This document shows positions 24,801 through 35,135 of a DNA stretch of 64,000 nucleotides, piece after piece. This stretch comes from Styela clava (taxonomy: Eukaryota > Chordata > Ascidiacea > Stolidobranchia > Styelidae). Location of the stretch: NCBI RefSeq assembly GCF_964204865.1, contig NC_135250.1, positions 29,627,395 through 29,691,394 on the forward strand. The letters run 5' to 3'. A program made the position numbers and the translations under genes. The stretch's first letter is position 1; the number at the start of each line of letters is the position of its first letter. Below the pieces are notes generated by a model that saw only the letters and a program-made list of their open reading frames with translations, searched no databases and had not been told where the DNA came from.

Positions 24801-27800
24801 GCATTAGGCAGAGTTTTTTCAAACGACTGAAATTTTTCTGGTTCAGCATCAACTACCCTATTACACAGTTGAACTCCAAAAAGCCATCACTACTAAGTTA
24901 AGATTTTAATATTTTTGTAACAGTTGAACTCCAAAAAAGGCATCTCCGATAAATTGGGATTTAATATTTTTGTAACACATAGCTTAACAAATTTCTTACA
25001 GAGCAAGTAAAGCTGTTATGATAGGATAGGATTTGCATATTTATCCCGACGATAAGACAGATTAATCATATAACGAACTACGCTCTCTCATCTGGTTATT
25101 AGTCCATGTCAGGTAGGAGATTAGTTATCCAGTTATTATTTATTTCATACGTATGAACTTGATGCTGGAGGAAGAGCTAAACGACCAGCGATTATGTGAA
25201 TTACTCTCAATCGTCTTATACTTGAAATATCCCCCACACCAGGGCTAATCAACTGGCGGACCGCGGTCCGAATCCGAACCTTTCGGGTATTCGATTCAGA
25301 CCGCGCCTAATTCTTTATTTTGGATCATTAGCCCGACTTCGAAGTTCCTTTTATAAAATCACTTTTATAGTTTTAAATTTATATGATAAGAACTATAACG
25401 CTGTAATAAACAATCTTGATTATCTAATAATCATTAGTCGGCCAAGAAATTAGTGTTTAAGTATGCCGAAATATGTCTGGAAAGTCTTGTAAAGTCTGTA
25501 GAAAGTTTTGTATGCGGACCTTCGTTATTAAAAATAGTTGAGTAGCCCTACCCCACTCGATTCAAACCTGCCAAACCACGCAGGGTAATCAGAGGTATGA
25601 TGACACGCGAATTCCTGAAGCATAGCACAATGCGCCAAATCTTTCATAGTTAAAAAAAATCTTATCAAAATCAAAAATTTTGCTCATAAAACGAGATTGT
25701 CCTCAGGTCCTGACAGCATTCTACCAAGAATACATGCCTGGACACCCAAGTTGTCTTCCCATTACCACAAGGTAATACTGTGAGCGCAAGGATGTATATC
25801 ATCATAGGACAATCTCAGCTTGAAAAAGCGTCTTTAAAACGTTCGAGTTTGAGCGGTTCCAAAACGGAAAGAAATTCTCTCTAAATCCCATGCCCACCAC
25901 CCAACCAGGGTCTAAAAATTTGTAGGCACTGTCAAACCTTAAAAATTTCTATCCTTCCAAAAAATACTGGCTCTTGTGTGTCAGTGGCTATTTGTGCAGA
26001 ATCCCCATGCATTTCATAGCGTGGAGTTGAGGAAGCCTTCTAAAATTCACCCAAAAACCAACAGATTACACCAGTAGTCATAAAAGCCTAAGAAAAAAAC
26101 TCAAACTAATGTATTAATTTCCAAACTTACTTCTATAGAATCCATTTCCACCAGTTTTCGTTCCATTTTTCCAGGAACCGTTAGGATTTTCCTTTTTTAC
26201 GATTTCTTGAAGCTTTGGTTTTAAACCAAACATCATTGAACCGATATCTCCCTGTTTTTTGCTCTTTTTTGACGAATTTAACCAATTTTGAAGCGAAAAA
26301 TTTTTGCTAGAGTTTGACAAAGTATCATCCCCTTTTTGTAAAAGTTTTTTAGAAGATTTTAGATTCTCTGAATTTCCAGTATCTTGATTCCCATTCTGAT
26401 TTTCACCGTCAAAAGTTGGAGCTTTATTAATCCCATTTAATTGACCTTTATCGAATGTTCTATCCATTGTTGAAAAACCTGATCCACTTTGAGGGCCAAT
26501 TTTACTCCAATTGGCACGTATGGGTGTAACTTTAACCTTACGTAAACCGTTTACGTTCGACGGAAAATTATTTTTATTTTTTGGCGATGAATTTGAAAAG
26601 CTACTCAAACCACTTGTAGAGGGTTTATCATCTTCAATATTACTACACGATGTGCCATACTTGTTCAAGTTTGTTACATCCTGGCGTTTTATTTTAGCCT
26701 TTTTCAAACTTCCTGGAATAGTATCATTACAATCACTAGTTTTGTTGGAAAATTCAGTATTTGCACTGCTAGAGTGTGACGGTTTACCATCGTCAATTGT
26801 ATCGTAAGATGTGCCAGGTTTGTCCAAAACATCAAAATTTGTGATATTTTTGGCTGATTTGGAAAATTGTGAAGCTGTTTTGTTAAAATCTTCAGTTTTT
26901 TCATTATTATTACTTCCTGATGTATAACGTTTAACCCCACTTCCTGGATCACTGTTCTTCCTGCAACAATGATTATTACTTTTTGGATCAATGTCATTTT
27001 TCCCTTTCAGATCGATGTGTTCATCCAAGAGTTTTGCTTTCAAGGATACAGGACTCAAAAATGGTAATGTTTGACAATGTGAGAGTCCTTGTAGCATTGA
27101 GGACTCCATTATATCTTCCTCATTTGAACAATTTCCACATTTTGAATTATTTTCTACGTTATTTCCCGCTAAAAATTTGCTAGTTGTATCAGGATTGCTA
27201 TCAAGCTTGGTATCTGAGCCAGAATTGTCTCCAAAAAACGTTGAAGATTTTTTCGGAAAATCGGCAGTTTTTTTGTCACAAATTTCCCCATTTTGAGTAT
27301 CGGAAGTGGAATTTTCATCTTCAAGGCTTGAATTGATAATAATACATTGATCCTTTACAAATCTTTCATTAGATAAATTTGAAGTCATACTCCCTAGTGG
27401 TTGTTCTCTAAATTCAGTCCCATTCTGATTATCCGGATTTGAACTTTCAGCTGTATAACTTTTCTCAGAATGCTTGCCTTCCAATACAGCATCATTTTTA
27501 TTTTTGATTGCAGAATTTTTACTATTACCATAACTACTGTTCGATTCTGCCACAGAATTTCCAGCTTTATCATCCAAGCGTCTCATGTTGAATAAATTTG
27601 AATTTTGGTCTAAAATAATACTAGGATTTTTACCTTCAGCAGAGCACTCCTGGGAAGATTTTGCTGAGCTCAGCATATTTTTACTCAAATTAGTAAGACT
27701 GATGAAAGGCATAAAATTTCCACTTTTGTCAAACTGGATAGGGCTAACTGGCACAAATCCTGGTCCTCGAGGGAGGGGGATTACCCAGTCCTCACTGTCT

Positions 27801-30441
27801 TGAGTGTCTAGTGTGGAAGAAAAACCAGTTTGACTTTTTTTAATTGAATTTGGAATTTGGGTAGACTGTATCGGAATATCTTGATCTTCTTCAGGTAGAA
27901 AAGAAAATTTTTCGCTGTCAGAATTGGTTTTAATTTTCCCACCGGAATAAATTGAACTGTCAGAGTTTGTCGGATTTTGTTCCGGTCTTTTATTTGATAC
28001 TCTTACTATTTTAATTACCGGGTATTTTCTACACATTTTACTCATGAACGTTTCTTTTGAATTATTCTGGCTTTGGGAAAAAGGTTTTTTACCAATCCTA
28101 GTTTGTTGACTTGGGGTTAAAGGTTCTGCCTTTATATCTGATGACCATGTTTTTGATAAAATAGCACCATCTAGTGTCTTATCTTTTTCAAAAGTCGACG
28201 TTTGTACAAAAGGAGAAGAACGCAATTTTTTCGGAGTTGCATCGACGGTCAATTGTTCAGAATTTTTTTGAGGACTTCGACGTAAACTTGATATTGTTTC
28301 TTGACTCGTTTCTTCAACGCAATCATCCGTTAAGTCGATAATTTCAATTTCTTTCGTTTCATGGCGTTTTTCAACCTGACTCGCAGTTATCGTCCATGGA
28401 TTTGCACCGAGCGGAGGTTTAACTTTCACGTTCCAATTTTTTCGAGGAGTACGTTTCAATTTTTCTTGTTTAATTGCCAAAGAATTGTTAATATTCAAAG
28501 AAGATTTTAATTTTTGTGTAGTTTGCGTAGAAGCTGATACTTTTTGACTAGAAAACACTCTTTGTATTTCAGAAGTTATATTTTTTGATTTCTTAGGTTT
28601 AGAAATGATAAACGGTTCTGTCTCCTTTGCCTTGTGTTTCCCTAGAATTGACGATTTTTGAGATATAACAGTGTTTGTAGCATTTGAACTCACAAGAGGA
28701 GAAACCGTTACGTTTTTAAAAAAACTTGACAAATCTTTTCGACTTTTTTTTGACGAATTTTGGGTGTTTTTAAACTCTTCTGAAGAAGATGGACTGTCTG
28801 TTAAATCGACAAATGGTCGAATAAACGGGGAATGATTTTCATTTGCACTCATTTCTAGTTTTACTTCTTTCTTCGGGGTGCGGCCATGTAATGATTCAAA
28901 GAGTCTATCAATACTGCTCATAGAAGTGTTAGAAGGTGCTAGAGAGCGTTCAGGGTCGTCCCGATATTCTTGAAGATTTTTATGAGAGTATATTTGATAA
29001 TGAGATTCCATGGTTGAAATGCAGTCTATTCCGTTCGGACAGTCTCCTGTAATAAAAGAAATAGGTCTTAGATGATGAATAGAGAAAAAAGTCAAAATAT
29101 GAGTCCATTCGATAACAAGACAGTGATGCTCAAATATATGGAGACGAAGTCCAAAACAAAATTTTGTGTAGCATCGAGTCGAATCGGGAAATGGGCGTCA
29201 CGTTTGTCGTGTTGAAAACGGTTCTCACACAAAAATTAAATTATAGCGAAATTTTGGATGAAATATCAAATCTTATAGGATTTTAGAAAATTTAGGAATA
29301 GATAAATAAAAGTAATAGCCTTCTAACGAAAAATACAATCTTACGCCACTGATACTTTAAAAGCAATTGGTCCATTAGTGAATGAGAAAAGCGATTTTTG
29401 ACAACAAAATTAAAAGACGATCCATAGGTCTACTTCGTGTCCAATAATTATAATATTCATTCATCATTATGTGCCAGATAGATGTAAAAGGGAGCACGTC
29501 AGGCGACTGAAATATTTCCAGCTTCTGACATACCAAATTTTGCCTTTGTCAAACCAGAAAACGAACATACACGCATAGCCTATACAAAATAAGGATTTTA
29601 AAAATCAGGGTCTCATGTAGTTTCTTACCTACATACTTCTAGTGGGCGTAGCATGACAATTTTTTCACGTATCAATCCTAACCCCCACCTGACTACACCA
29701 TCCAAAAATTACGTCATTACGACGTCACAGTGACGTAATAGAGCCCTTCAAACTATACGAACTGCCATTCAAGACGCGCAAACGAGCACCCGAAATCGAA
29801 CAGTTAGTTCTCTCGTTTTCTCGTCGCAACGATTCCGATAGGAGACAGACCGATAACGTCAGTCAGTTCTTTATCGTCGGCGCCAGAGCCATTTCGGTCG
29901 ATCGTGCGTATATTTGGCAAGCTCTATGACGTGATTGTGATGTCGTAGTGATTTAATTTTTAGATGGCATAATCAGATGGGGGTAAGGATTGACATACCA
30001 AAAAATTGTTTTGCTACGCCCACTAGACGTACGTTAGGTATGAAACTACACGAGACCCAAAAATCAGGGGTGGGCAAAATCAAATATCTTTTACGAAGAC
30101 CGAATATTTTTTTATACACAACAGGGTTCAAAACAGCGGAGGTCAAAACTCCCGAGTCGATACAGCCCTAGTTGGTAACGATATGACAGTTAACGTCATC
30201 AGAGTTTGTAACCGCACAAAGACATAATAAAACCAACTGTCAGCTTACTTTTTGGTTTCGCATTTCTCTTCTTACATTTTGTGATATGTTTTGAGGGCGT
30301 TGCAATCTTCAATGTTTTGAGTGGGAGCTGGCACACTGGACAAAAAGTCTGTGATTGCATCGAAGAACCACTACTTGTGATGGTTGACCTCTGTGACCCT
30401 GAGTTAACCTCATTGGACCTTTGTGAGGAAGTAGACTCCAT
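18880..30441 (-). CDS. DCLRE1A: DNA crosslink-repair nuclease SNM1A (DCLRE1A)
   Basis: Nine coding exons join in frame: 30441..30249, 29046..26131, 24728..24550, 24219..24093, 22900..22799, 21822..21643, 21221..21067, 20016..19865, 19027..18880 (stop TGA). All phases agree, giving 1383 aa against about 1040 in human. SNM1A is a 5'-3' exonuclease that digests past interstrand crosslinks. N-terminal UBZ4 zinc finger: Cys34, Cys37, His52, Cys56. Then CPNGIDC, conserved in SNM1A. The 2.9-kb exon encodes a low-complexity Ser/Asn/Lys linker. The metallo-beta-lactamase/beta-CASP core begins at CPFYK (Cys1043), with HFHSDH (1074-1079), [31 protein letters not shown] and PYSEHSS, so the catalytic set looks intact. 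The start is uncertain: the frame stays open upstream to an acceptor-like TAG at 30477, so a further 5' exon may exist. The nearest gene, BTB-BACK, lies 1.3 kb upstream on the same strand. Confidence 0.93.
19288..19583 (-). repeat. Hairpin-ended ~300-bp repeat family, copy 3
   Basis: Minus-strand full-length copy in the last intron of DCLRE1A. ACGAGAATATCGGTCAGAGA is at the left and ACCGATTAAAATCGATAAGT at the right. Confidence 0.75.
20105..20525. repeat. Tandem ~150-bp repeat, three degenerate units
   Basis: The string CTCAAGCTG...CTAGCA.TGT, GGAAATCCCCCTCCC, TTTTGAAATGTTAGAAAAA, GCATTTTTCTGTAT recurs three times with drift. Related single copies are near 22620 and 43980-44100. It is in an intron of DCLRE1A. 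Confidence 0.55.
20584..20813. mobile_element. MITE family A, copy 1 (GGTGCTCCCGAAGTATGCG ends)
   Basis: Long inverted ends: GGTGCTCCCGAAGTATGCGA and TCGCATACTTCGGGAGCCCC, continuing for about 60 bp each. Exact 8-bp duplications GAAAATTC are at 20576-20583 and 20814-20821. GGTTAGGGTTAGGC occurs inside the left arm. Confidence 0.85.
21284..21570 (-). repeat. hAT MITE remnant (AAGTCTCACG family)
   Basis: Reverse-orientation relative of 10953-11289: CTTTCTGTTATTTGTGGCTT, TAGCTAGTTATTATT and CAAAACTTGACAAATT correspond to the family interior. The ends are eroded. It is in an intron of DCLRE1A. Confidence 0.5.
22140..22552. mobile_element. hAT-type element (CAGGGGTTCCCAA ends)
   Basis: Ends CAGGGGTTCCCAAGC and GGTTTGGGAACCCCTG are near-perfect inverted repeats. 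The interior has CGACCCTAAAG, CGACCCCACCGACCCC and GCGACCCTA. The flanks GTTTAAAC/TTCTAGAC share 5 of 8 bases. Confidence 0.7.
22937..23198. mobile_element. hAT MITE (CAGGGCTACTCAACTGGC family), copy 1
   Basis: Begins CAGGGCTACTCAACTGGCAG and ends AAGTAGCCCC. It lies 36 bp upstream of the acceptor side of the HTGDF exon of DCLRE1A. Confidence 0.65.
23354..23479 (+). mobile_element. Short MITE with GAGATTGTCCT ends, copy 1
   Basis: CGAGATTGTCCTCAGG at the left and AGGACAATCTCAG at the right form a short inverted repeat. A nearly identical copy lies at 25692-25817 in the same orientation. Confidence 0.65.
23590..23630 (+). pseudogene. Inverted 41-bp copy of a DCLRE1A exon end with its splice donor
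   Basis: GTTCATGTGATCCCAATGAG and the following bases on the plus strand match the end of the coding exon 21221..21067 plus its GTAAT donor (minus strand). I count 38 of 41 identical bases. The copy is antisense to its parent gene and lies in an upstream intron of it. Similarity stops abruptly on both sides. Confidence 0.6.
23878..24062. repeat. Palindromic MITE (CTCCCGTAGTATG ends)
   Basis: Left arm CACTCCCGTAGTATGTGCAC plus CAAGATGGCGGAC, and right arm GTCCGCCATACTACGGGAGT, with CTAACCCTAACC between. It is partially collapsed and related to family A. Confidence 0.6.
24862..24975. repeat. Tandem duplication of ~54 bp
   Basis: CAGTTGAACTCCAAAAAGCC and TTTTAATATTTTTGTAACA occur twice in tandem with a few differences, in the intron after the long exon of DCLRE1A. 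Confidence 0.6.
25020..25620 (-). mobile_element. tRNA-derived SINE split by a hAT insertion
   Basis: The 3' part (GGATTTGCATATTTATCCCG, CCAGTTATT) lies at 25020-25239 and the head (CCACGCAGGGTAATCAGAGG, GCATAGCACAATGCGCC) at 25559-25620. The segment between is the hAT MITE at 25240-25550. Compare the intact copy at 46285-46622. Confidence 0.6.
25240..25550. mobile_element. hAT MITE (CAGGGCTAATCAACTGGC), copy 2
   Basis: Ends CAGGGCTAATCAACTGGCGG and GTTGAGTAGCCCTA. The flanks CCCCACAC and CCCCACTC form a 7/8 duplication of the host SINE. Confidence 0.75.
25692..25817 (+). mobile_element. Short MITE with GAGATTGTCCT ends, copy 2
   Basis: Nearly identical to 23354-23479 over its whole length, including the GACAGCATTCTACCAAGAAT and TGTGAGCGCAAGGATG interior. 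Confidence 0.65.
29608..30058 (+). mobile_element. Long-TIR element (GGGTCTCATGTAGTTTC), copy 1
   Basis: About 100-bp inverted ends: GGGTCTCATGTAGTTTCTTA and GTATGAAACTACACGAGACCC with internal TACTTCTAGTGGGCGTAGCA. The 8-bp duplications AAAAATCA are at 29600-29607 and 30059-30066. Non-coding. It is in the first mapped intron of DCLRE1A. Confidence 0.8.
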
Positions 30442-31748
30442 CAGGAAGTCATCAGGTAATGGTAAGTAATATTCATCTACTTGAAAACGTTAACATATAA
30501 TATTTTATCTATATGATCCTAAAAATAAAGAAACACATTTACACAAACTATACCATGATGAATAGGATTATAATATTAAAATATTTGATTCAATAAAAGC
30601 AAAACAAAATATTTCAAAAATAAACAATAGGTTAGGATGACACAATCAGGCTCAAACAATTCATGCTCAAGTAAAAACACCCGTAAAATAACCTTGGCGT
30701 GCCATGAAACTTGGAAGAACAGGGAGTTTTCGAGTAAAAGGAAAATCAGTTTTGGGCCTAGTATTGGGGCACCCTCCAACTGCTTTGTGGTCCCTCTGGG
30801 GGAGCCATGAACCATCGATTGGGAATTCACTAAAAGCAAAACGAAATATTCCAAAAAGAAACAATATTAGCATTTAGTGTAGCATAACACAATTTGTGGA
30901 ACTTCTGTTGGAATTGAAGGTTTCTAATGCATACATAAAAAGCAAAATAGGTGTCACTTTAGTATGCGTTCAATCCAGCAATCTGCACCCTGTGGCTCCT
31001 CTTTCGTTAATAAAAGTCAATTACTATTAATTACACATCACAGCAGGAATAGGTCAAGAGCAGTAAAAGTAGGTCACAATAACATAGTTCAAATCTGTCA
31101 AAACAAACTATTTTCCCATTTCCAAGTTCTTCTTATTTCATTATGAACTGAATTATTGTATCATAAGTTGTTTTCCGAAAGTTGACTGACATTAAAGTAG
31201 ATGTTACAGCTCCGAATAGGTTTAAGTTTAACGGCGAGGATGTCAAATACCGGTAGCTCTTCCAATGCTAAAGGTTGTCGACTTGTGGTTTAATCTCATA
31301 AAAGCATTTTAATAGAATTCAGTTCCAAACACAAACTAAAATCACAGATATCACAAAACCGCATAACAAAGCACCACAGTAAAATGGATATAATATTATA
31401 ACAGTATATCATCGCTTACAAGGAAAGTTTAAAACTCAAAAAAAAAGTTGTCAAGCTAAGGGGGTGACGTAATTCTAAGGGGGGTGGCACGTGCAAAACT
31501 CCGATCGCACTGAAGGGTTTGACAGTGATAGTGAGGGTTAAAGGATTTTGAGACACTTACCAATATTAATAAAAGTAAAACATAACAATTATCATTCTCA
31601 TTAATTTCCTTTTCAACCATTTGCTGTGTTAAGTGCGTACTGCATGTTACGATTTGTAGGTTCAGCTTATACACAAATTTTTATAATTACACTGTGTTTA
31701 GGGGGGATATATGTGAGGATATATGGTATGGTACATATAATTTTCACC

Positions 31749-32594
31749 TCATGTACTTGTTAAAACTAGAACAAGTTGATTCAGAAATTGAAATTCAGCA
31801 AAATCAATAGGATTCGCGCCCTGAAAATCTGATTCAGTTAAACTAAATGCTGACAATAGTGTTTTACTTCCATTTATTAGAGATTCATTTTGCAGGAGAT
31901 ATTTTTTGTATCCACAATGTATTTCTTCTATAGCTATAATATCTTGACAATTATCTTCGAAATATTTTCCGCGATAATCAACGTCGAATTTTGTCCATTT
32001 TAGAAGAGCATGTAATCTCAATTCTTCAGTAAAGTAAGAATTTTTAATTTTTAAAATTTGTGTGACGGAACATTCATCAAGTAAATTAAAGTCATCTAAT
32101 TCTGCCAGCTCTCTCAAATTTTCTGCAGCAAATTGGTTACAGTCATCTTCAATTTTTCCGTTATTATATAATTTCGACATTCTCATTGTAAAAAGGAATG
32201 AATCGAGTGTTAAATTTTTTCCGAGGGTTCCAGCAACGGCTGCACAAAAATAATCCAATTGTAGTCTTGTGCCAACGTAGAGCAATTCTTCAAATTTATC
32301 ACTAGAAAAGGGAGTTTCCTTCATATATGTAAAATCAAGGCATTCTTTTATGACATCTGGGTGGACGTCGTTCAATTCTAAGATGCCAGTTTCTTTAACT
32401 TTCGGATCATCGGAGAAAATAGCTTTGAAAAAACGAGACGCCGAACTCAAAACATACCTGTGAGCATGAAATTCTTCAGAACCAACTTTGATTATGAAGT
32501 CACAGAACTTCTTTTCTTCTCTCATTTGACAAAATTGGTCAAAAATGTTGGAAAAATGACTCATTTTTGCATCTCTCAAAGTCTTTTCATCCAT
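31749..32594 (-). CDS. Intronless BTB-BACK domain protein (kelch-like without kelch repeats)
   Basis: One uninterrupted 281-aa frame from ATG at 32594 to TGA. The BTB/POZ domain spans roughly residues 20-130, with CDFIIKVGSEEFHAHRYVLS and the F-K-A-I-F turn. A BACK domain follows (about 132-240: AAENLRELAELDDF, then LHALLKWTKFD). Proteins of this type are usually substrate adaptors for CUL3 ubiquitin ligases. The BTB gives dimerisation and CUL3 contact, and kelch repeats normally bind the substrate. No kelch motif (GG...Y...W) follows within or downstream of the frame, so the substrate-binding half is absent or lies in an exon I cannot find. A GT after ACAA near the stop could be a cryptic donor. 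An acceptor-like CTTAG ends at 32616, 21 nt before the ATG. It lies between DCLRE1A and gamma-SNAP, same strand. Confidence 0.85.
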   Translation of the reverse strand: MDEKTLRDAKMSHFSNIFDQFCQMREEKKFCDFIIKVGSEEFHAHRYVLSSASRFFKAIFSDDPKVKETGILELNDVHPDVIKECLDFTYMKETPFSSDKFEELLYVGTRLQLDYFCAAVAGTLGKNLTLDSFLFTMRMSKLYNNGKIEDDCNQFAAENLRELAELDDFNLLDECSVTQILKIKNSYFTEELRLHALLKWTKFDVDYRGKYFEDNCQDIIAIEEIHCGYKKYLLQNESLINGSKTLLSAFSLTESDFQGANPIDFAEFQFLNQLVLVLTST

Positions 32595-33144
32595 TGTTCA
32601 GTGGTTGCAAGAAAACTAAGTTATGAAAGAACTGTGTAAAAAAATGAATAGGTGAAATTTTGGGTCTGGCAAAGTAAATGATGTAACACCTTTAGACAAC
32701 CGCAAACCAAAAACCTGATGTGAAATGAGAGACTAAACTGTGAAAAAGGAATGTGATGTGAAAATTTTCATGTTTCTTAAGTAAAGTTTGACTGGCGCTA
32801 AATGGAATTCTTGACAGACTCGTTTAGTCAAATCAAACCCACTCATGTGCAGGGCACGTCATATAGGGTACCAATTCCGAAAGTGGCAGACTTTTATTTT
32901 TGCAAAAATTATTTTCACATTATTCCTTATTTAGGCAGTCATGGCATTCATTTTCACATCACATTTTTGTTTGGCGTTATTAAATCACTTCGCTAGACCC
33001 AAATCTTTCTCTCATAACGAGAAATTCGATATTTCGAATTATTGCTGCATTGATTTGGAATTTCAAATTCATCCCAGGTTACCAGTAATTCGACGTGTGG
33101 ATGGAGAAACTAATTTTTTTATGTGGGGTTCAGCTAGATTTCTG

Positions 33145-33608
33145 GGGTCTTGTGTAGTTTCGTACCTAACATACGGTACTTCTAGAGGGCGTAGCATAAC
33201 AATTTTTTGATATGTCAATCCTAACCCCCACCTGACTACGCCATCCAAAAATTACGTCACTACTCACTACGACATCACAATCACGTCATAGAGCTTGCCA
33301 AATATACGTACATCCGTCCAAAATGGCATTGGCGCCGACGATAAAGAACTGACTGACATTATCGATCTTTCTCCTATTGGAATCGTTGCGACGAGAAAAT
33401 GAGAAAAATAACTGCTCGATTTCGGGTGCTCGTTTGCGCGTCTTGGATGGCAGTTCGTATAGTTTGAAGGGCTCTATTACATCACTGTGACGTTGTGTTG
33501 ACGTAATTTTTGGATGGTGTAGTCAGGTGGGGGTTAGGATTGACATATCAAAAAATTGTTATGCTACGCCCTCTAGAAGTATGTTAGGTACGAAACTACA
33601 TTGGACCC
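33145..33608 (-). mobile_element. Long-TIR element, copy 2 (inverted relative to copy 1)
   Basis: GGGTCTTGTGTAGTTTCGTA at the left and ACTACATTGGACCC at the right, with exact 8-bp duplications GATTTCTG at 33137-33144 and 33609-33616. The interior matches 29608-30058 in reverse orientation. Confidence 0.8.
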
Positions 33609-34273
33609 GATTTCTGAAGTTGGTTATAAACTTATCTGTATATGGCCCACTTGTGAAAATTATTGCACACCCAGACACACACACCCCTCCCCCGCCTACT
33701 TTCCTGATTTTCCGTATATTTGTTTATTATGCCCTGTATTTCTTCTCTTCTTTGTTGTAACAGAAAATCAAAATAAACTTACTTACTTCACTGTCACAGA
33801 ATAAGCTAAATATGCTCGCCTGTCGCGCTAGGGTAGTGCAGTAGTTGGAGCCGTACTAAATAGACGCCGACGTACACATGACCCCCAAACCAAACAAATA
33901 ATCGCTGAAACGCCAATTTCTTCCCGCCTTGTTGCTATCTAGGTTAAAATCCCGCGGAAATAAAGGGATTTTCCAACACGCCAACGCCAAATTGACGAAA
34001 AAAACTGCATGGGATCCCGATGTTACCAGAACTTCCTTGATTACTCCTCTAACGTTGGCCGATGAGCATATATATGCTCATTGCGTTGGCTAAACAGCAA
34101 GATAGCAGATACAACGTAATAATAACTGAAATTGCAGCAGTAGAGCCTCGTGCAAATAATGAACAGAAATAAACACGCGAACGTGTTGGACTCACAGACC
34201 GTTGCACTTTTAAAACACTTCAGCCATTTAATTCGAAACAAAAAATAACATGTGGAATACAAGTGACAAAAAT

Positions 34274-34477
34274 GGTGACCGTACATTTGAACCCATGTAC
34301 ATTTGAACCCATGCGTATATCCACGGGTTCAATCTATATGCGGGTGCTAGAAACCCATGGGTTAGGGTTAGTATGGGTTTAACTATCCGTGAAACAAAAA
34401 AAATTTCATAGGTGCAATAGCATACAGGTGCAATTGTCATGGGTTCAAATGTACGTGGGTTCAAATGTAATGGAACC
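34274..34477 (+). mobile_element. Mutator-like MITE, copy 2
   Basis: Same ends as the copy at 11695, with an extra terminal-repeat unit at each end (ACATTTGAACCCATG and GGGTTCAAATGTACGT doubled). Exact 9-bp duplications GACAAAAAT are at 34265-34273 and 34478-34486. Confidence 0.85.
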
Positions 34478-34615
34478 GACAAAAATATTCAAGAGAAAAA
34501 ACAACTACACCGTTTGGGTGTTGTTGCAAAAGTGATGAAGTTACTCAATGTACTGTATGCAAAGAATTGTTGGTATAAATCACACTTGAAGCTCTCAAAT
34601 AATGCAGTTATAACA

Positions 34616-34802
34616 GGTGACCGTACATTTGAACCCATGCGTATATCCACGGGTTCAATCTATATGCGGGTGCTAAAACCCATGGGTTAGGGTTAGTATG
34701 GGTTTAACTATCCGTGAAACAAAAAAAATTCCATAGGTGCAATAGCATACAGGTGCAGTTGTCATGGGTTCAAATGTACGTGGGTTCAAATGTAATGGAA
34801 CC
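34616..34802 (+). mobile_element. Mutator-like MITE, copy 3
   Basis: Nearly identical to copy 2. Exact 9-bp duplications GTTATAACA are at 34607-34615 and 34803-34811. Only 138 bp separate it from copy 2. Confidence 0.85.
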
Positions 34803-34904
34803 GTTATAACAATATCTGTGCATTGCCGACCTTCAATCCTCAACTTGTGGACCTGTACACTTTGTGCGGAAAGAAAGGTCACCTTTGAAATAATTGCTGT
34901 TGTC

Positions 34905-35135
34905 CACGCTAAATAGGATTTACATATTTATCCCAGGGGAAAGGAAAGTCGTTAGGACGGCTTAATCATATGACCAGTCATTTGTTTTCGGAAGCAGGAG
35001 ACTAGGAGTCCAGCAATCCCCTCGCACATAACTACAGTATACCCGCATGTGATTCGATCATGCCAACCCACGCAGGGTAAACAGAGGTGCGGTGACGAGA
35101 GTATTCTTAACTCTTAGCACGATGTGCCACGCCAC
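34905..35135 (-). mobile_element. tRNA-derived SINE, degenerate copy
   Basis: Contains TAGGATTTACATATTTATCCC, CAGCAATCCCCTCGCACATA, GCAGGGTAAACAGAGGTGCG and TTAGCACGATGTGCCACG, in the order of the copy at 46285-46622. Confidence 0.6.

Noticed and set aside
26511..26807. Plus-strand open frames inside 26.1-29.1 kb
   Set aside because: They are antisense shadows of the long DCLRE1A exon, whose minus-strand frame is fixed by splice phases on both sides.
31251..31299. Short frame MRLNHKSTTFSIGRAT as DCLRE1A exon 1
   Set aside because: The phase fits the acceptor at 30477, but the donor is weak (GTATTT) and 49 nt is too little evidence.
31559..31674. Possible first coding exon of DCLRE1A ending in a strong GTAAGT donor
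   Set aside because: None of its frames joins the next exon without a stop, and no acceptor or start context supports it. It could still be a non-coding 5' exon.
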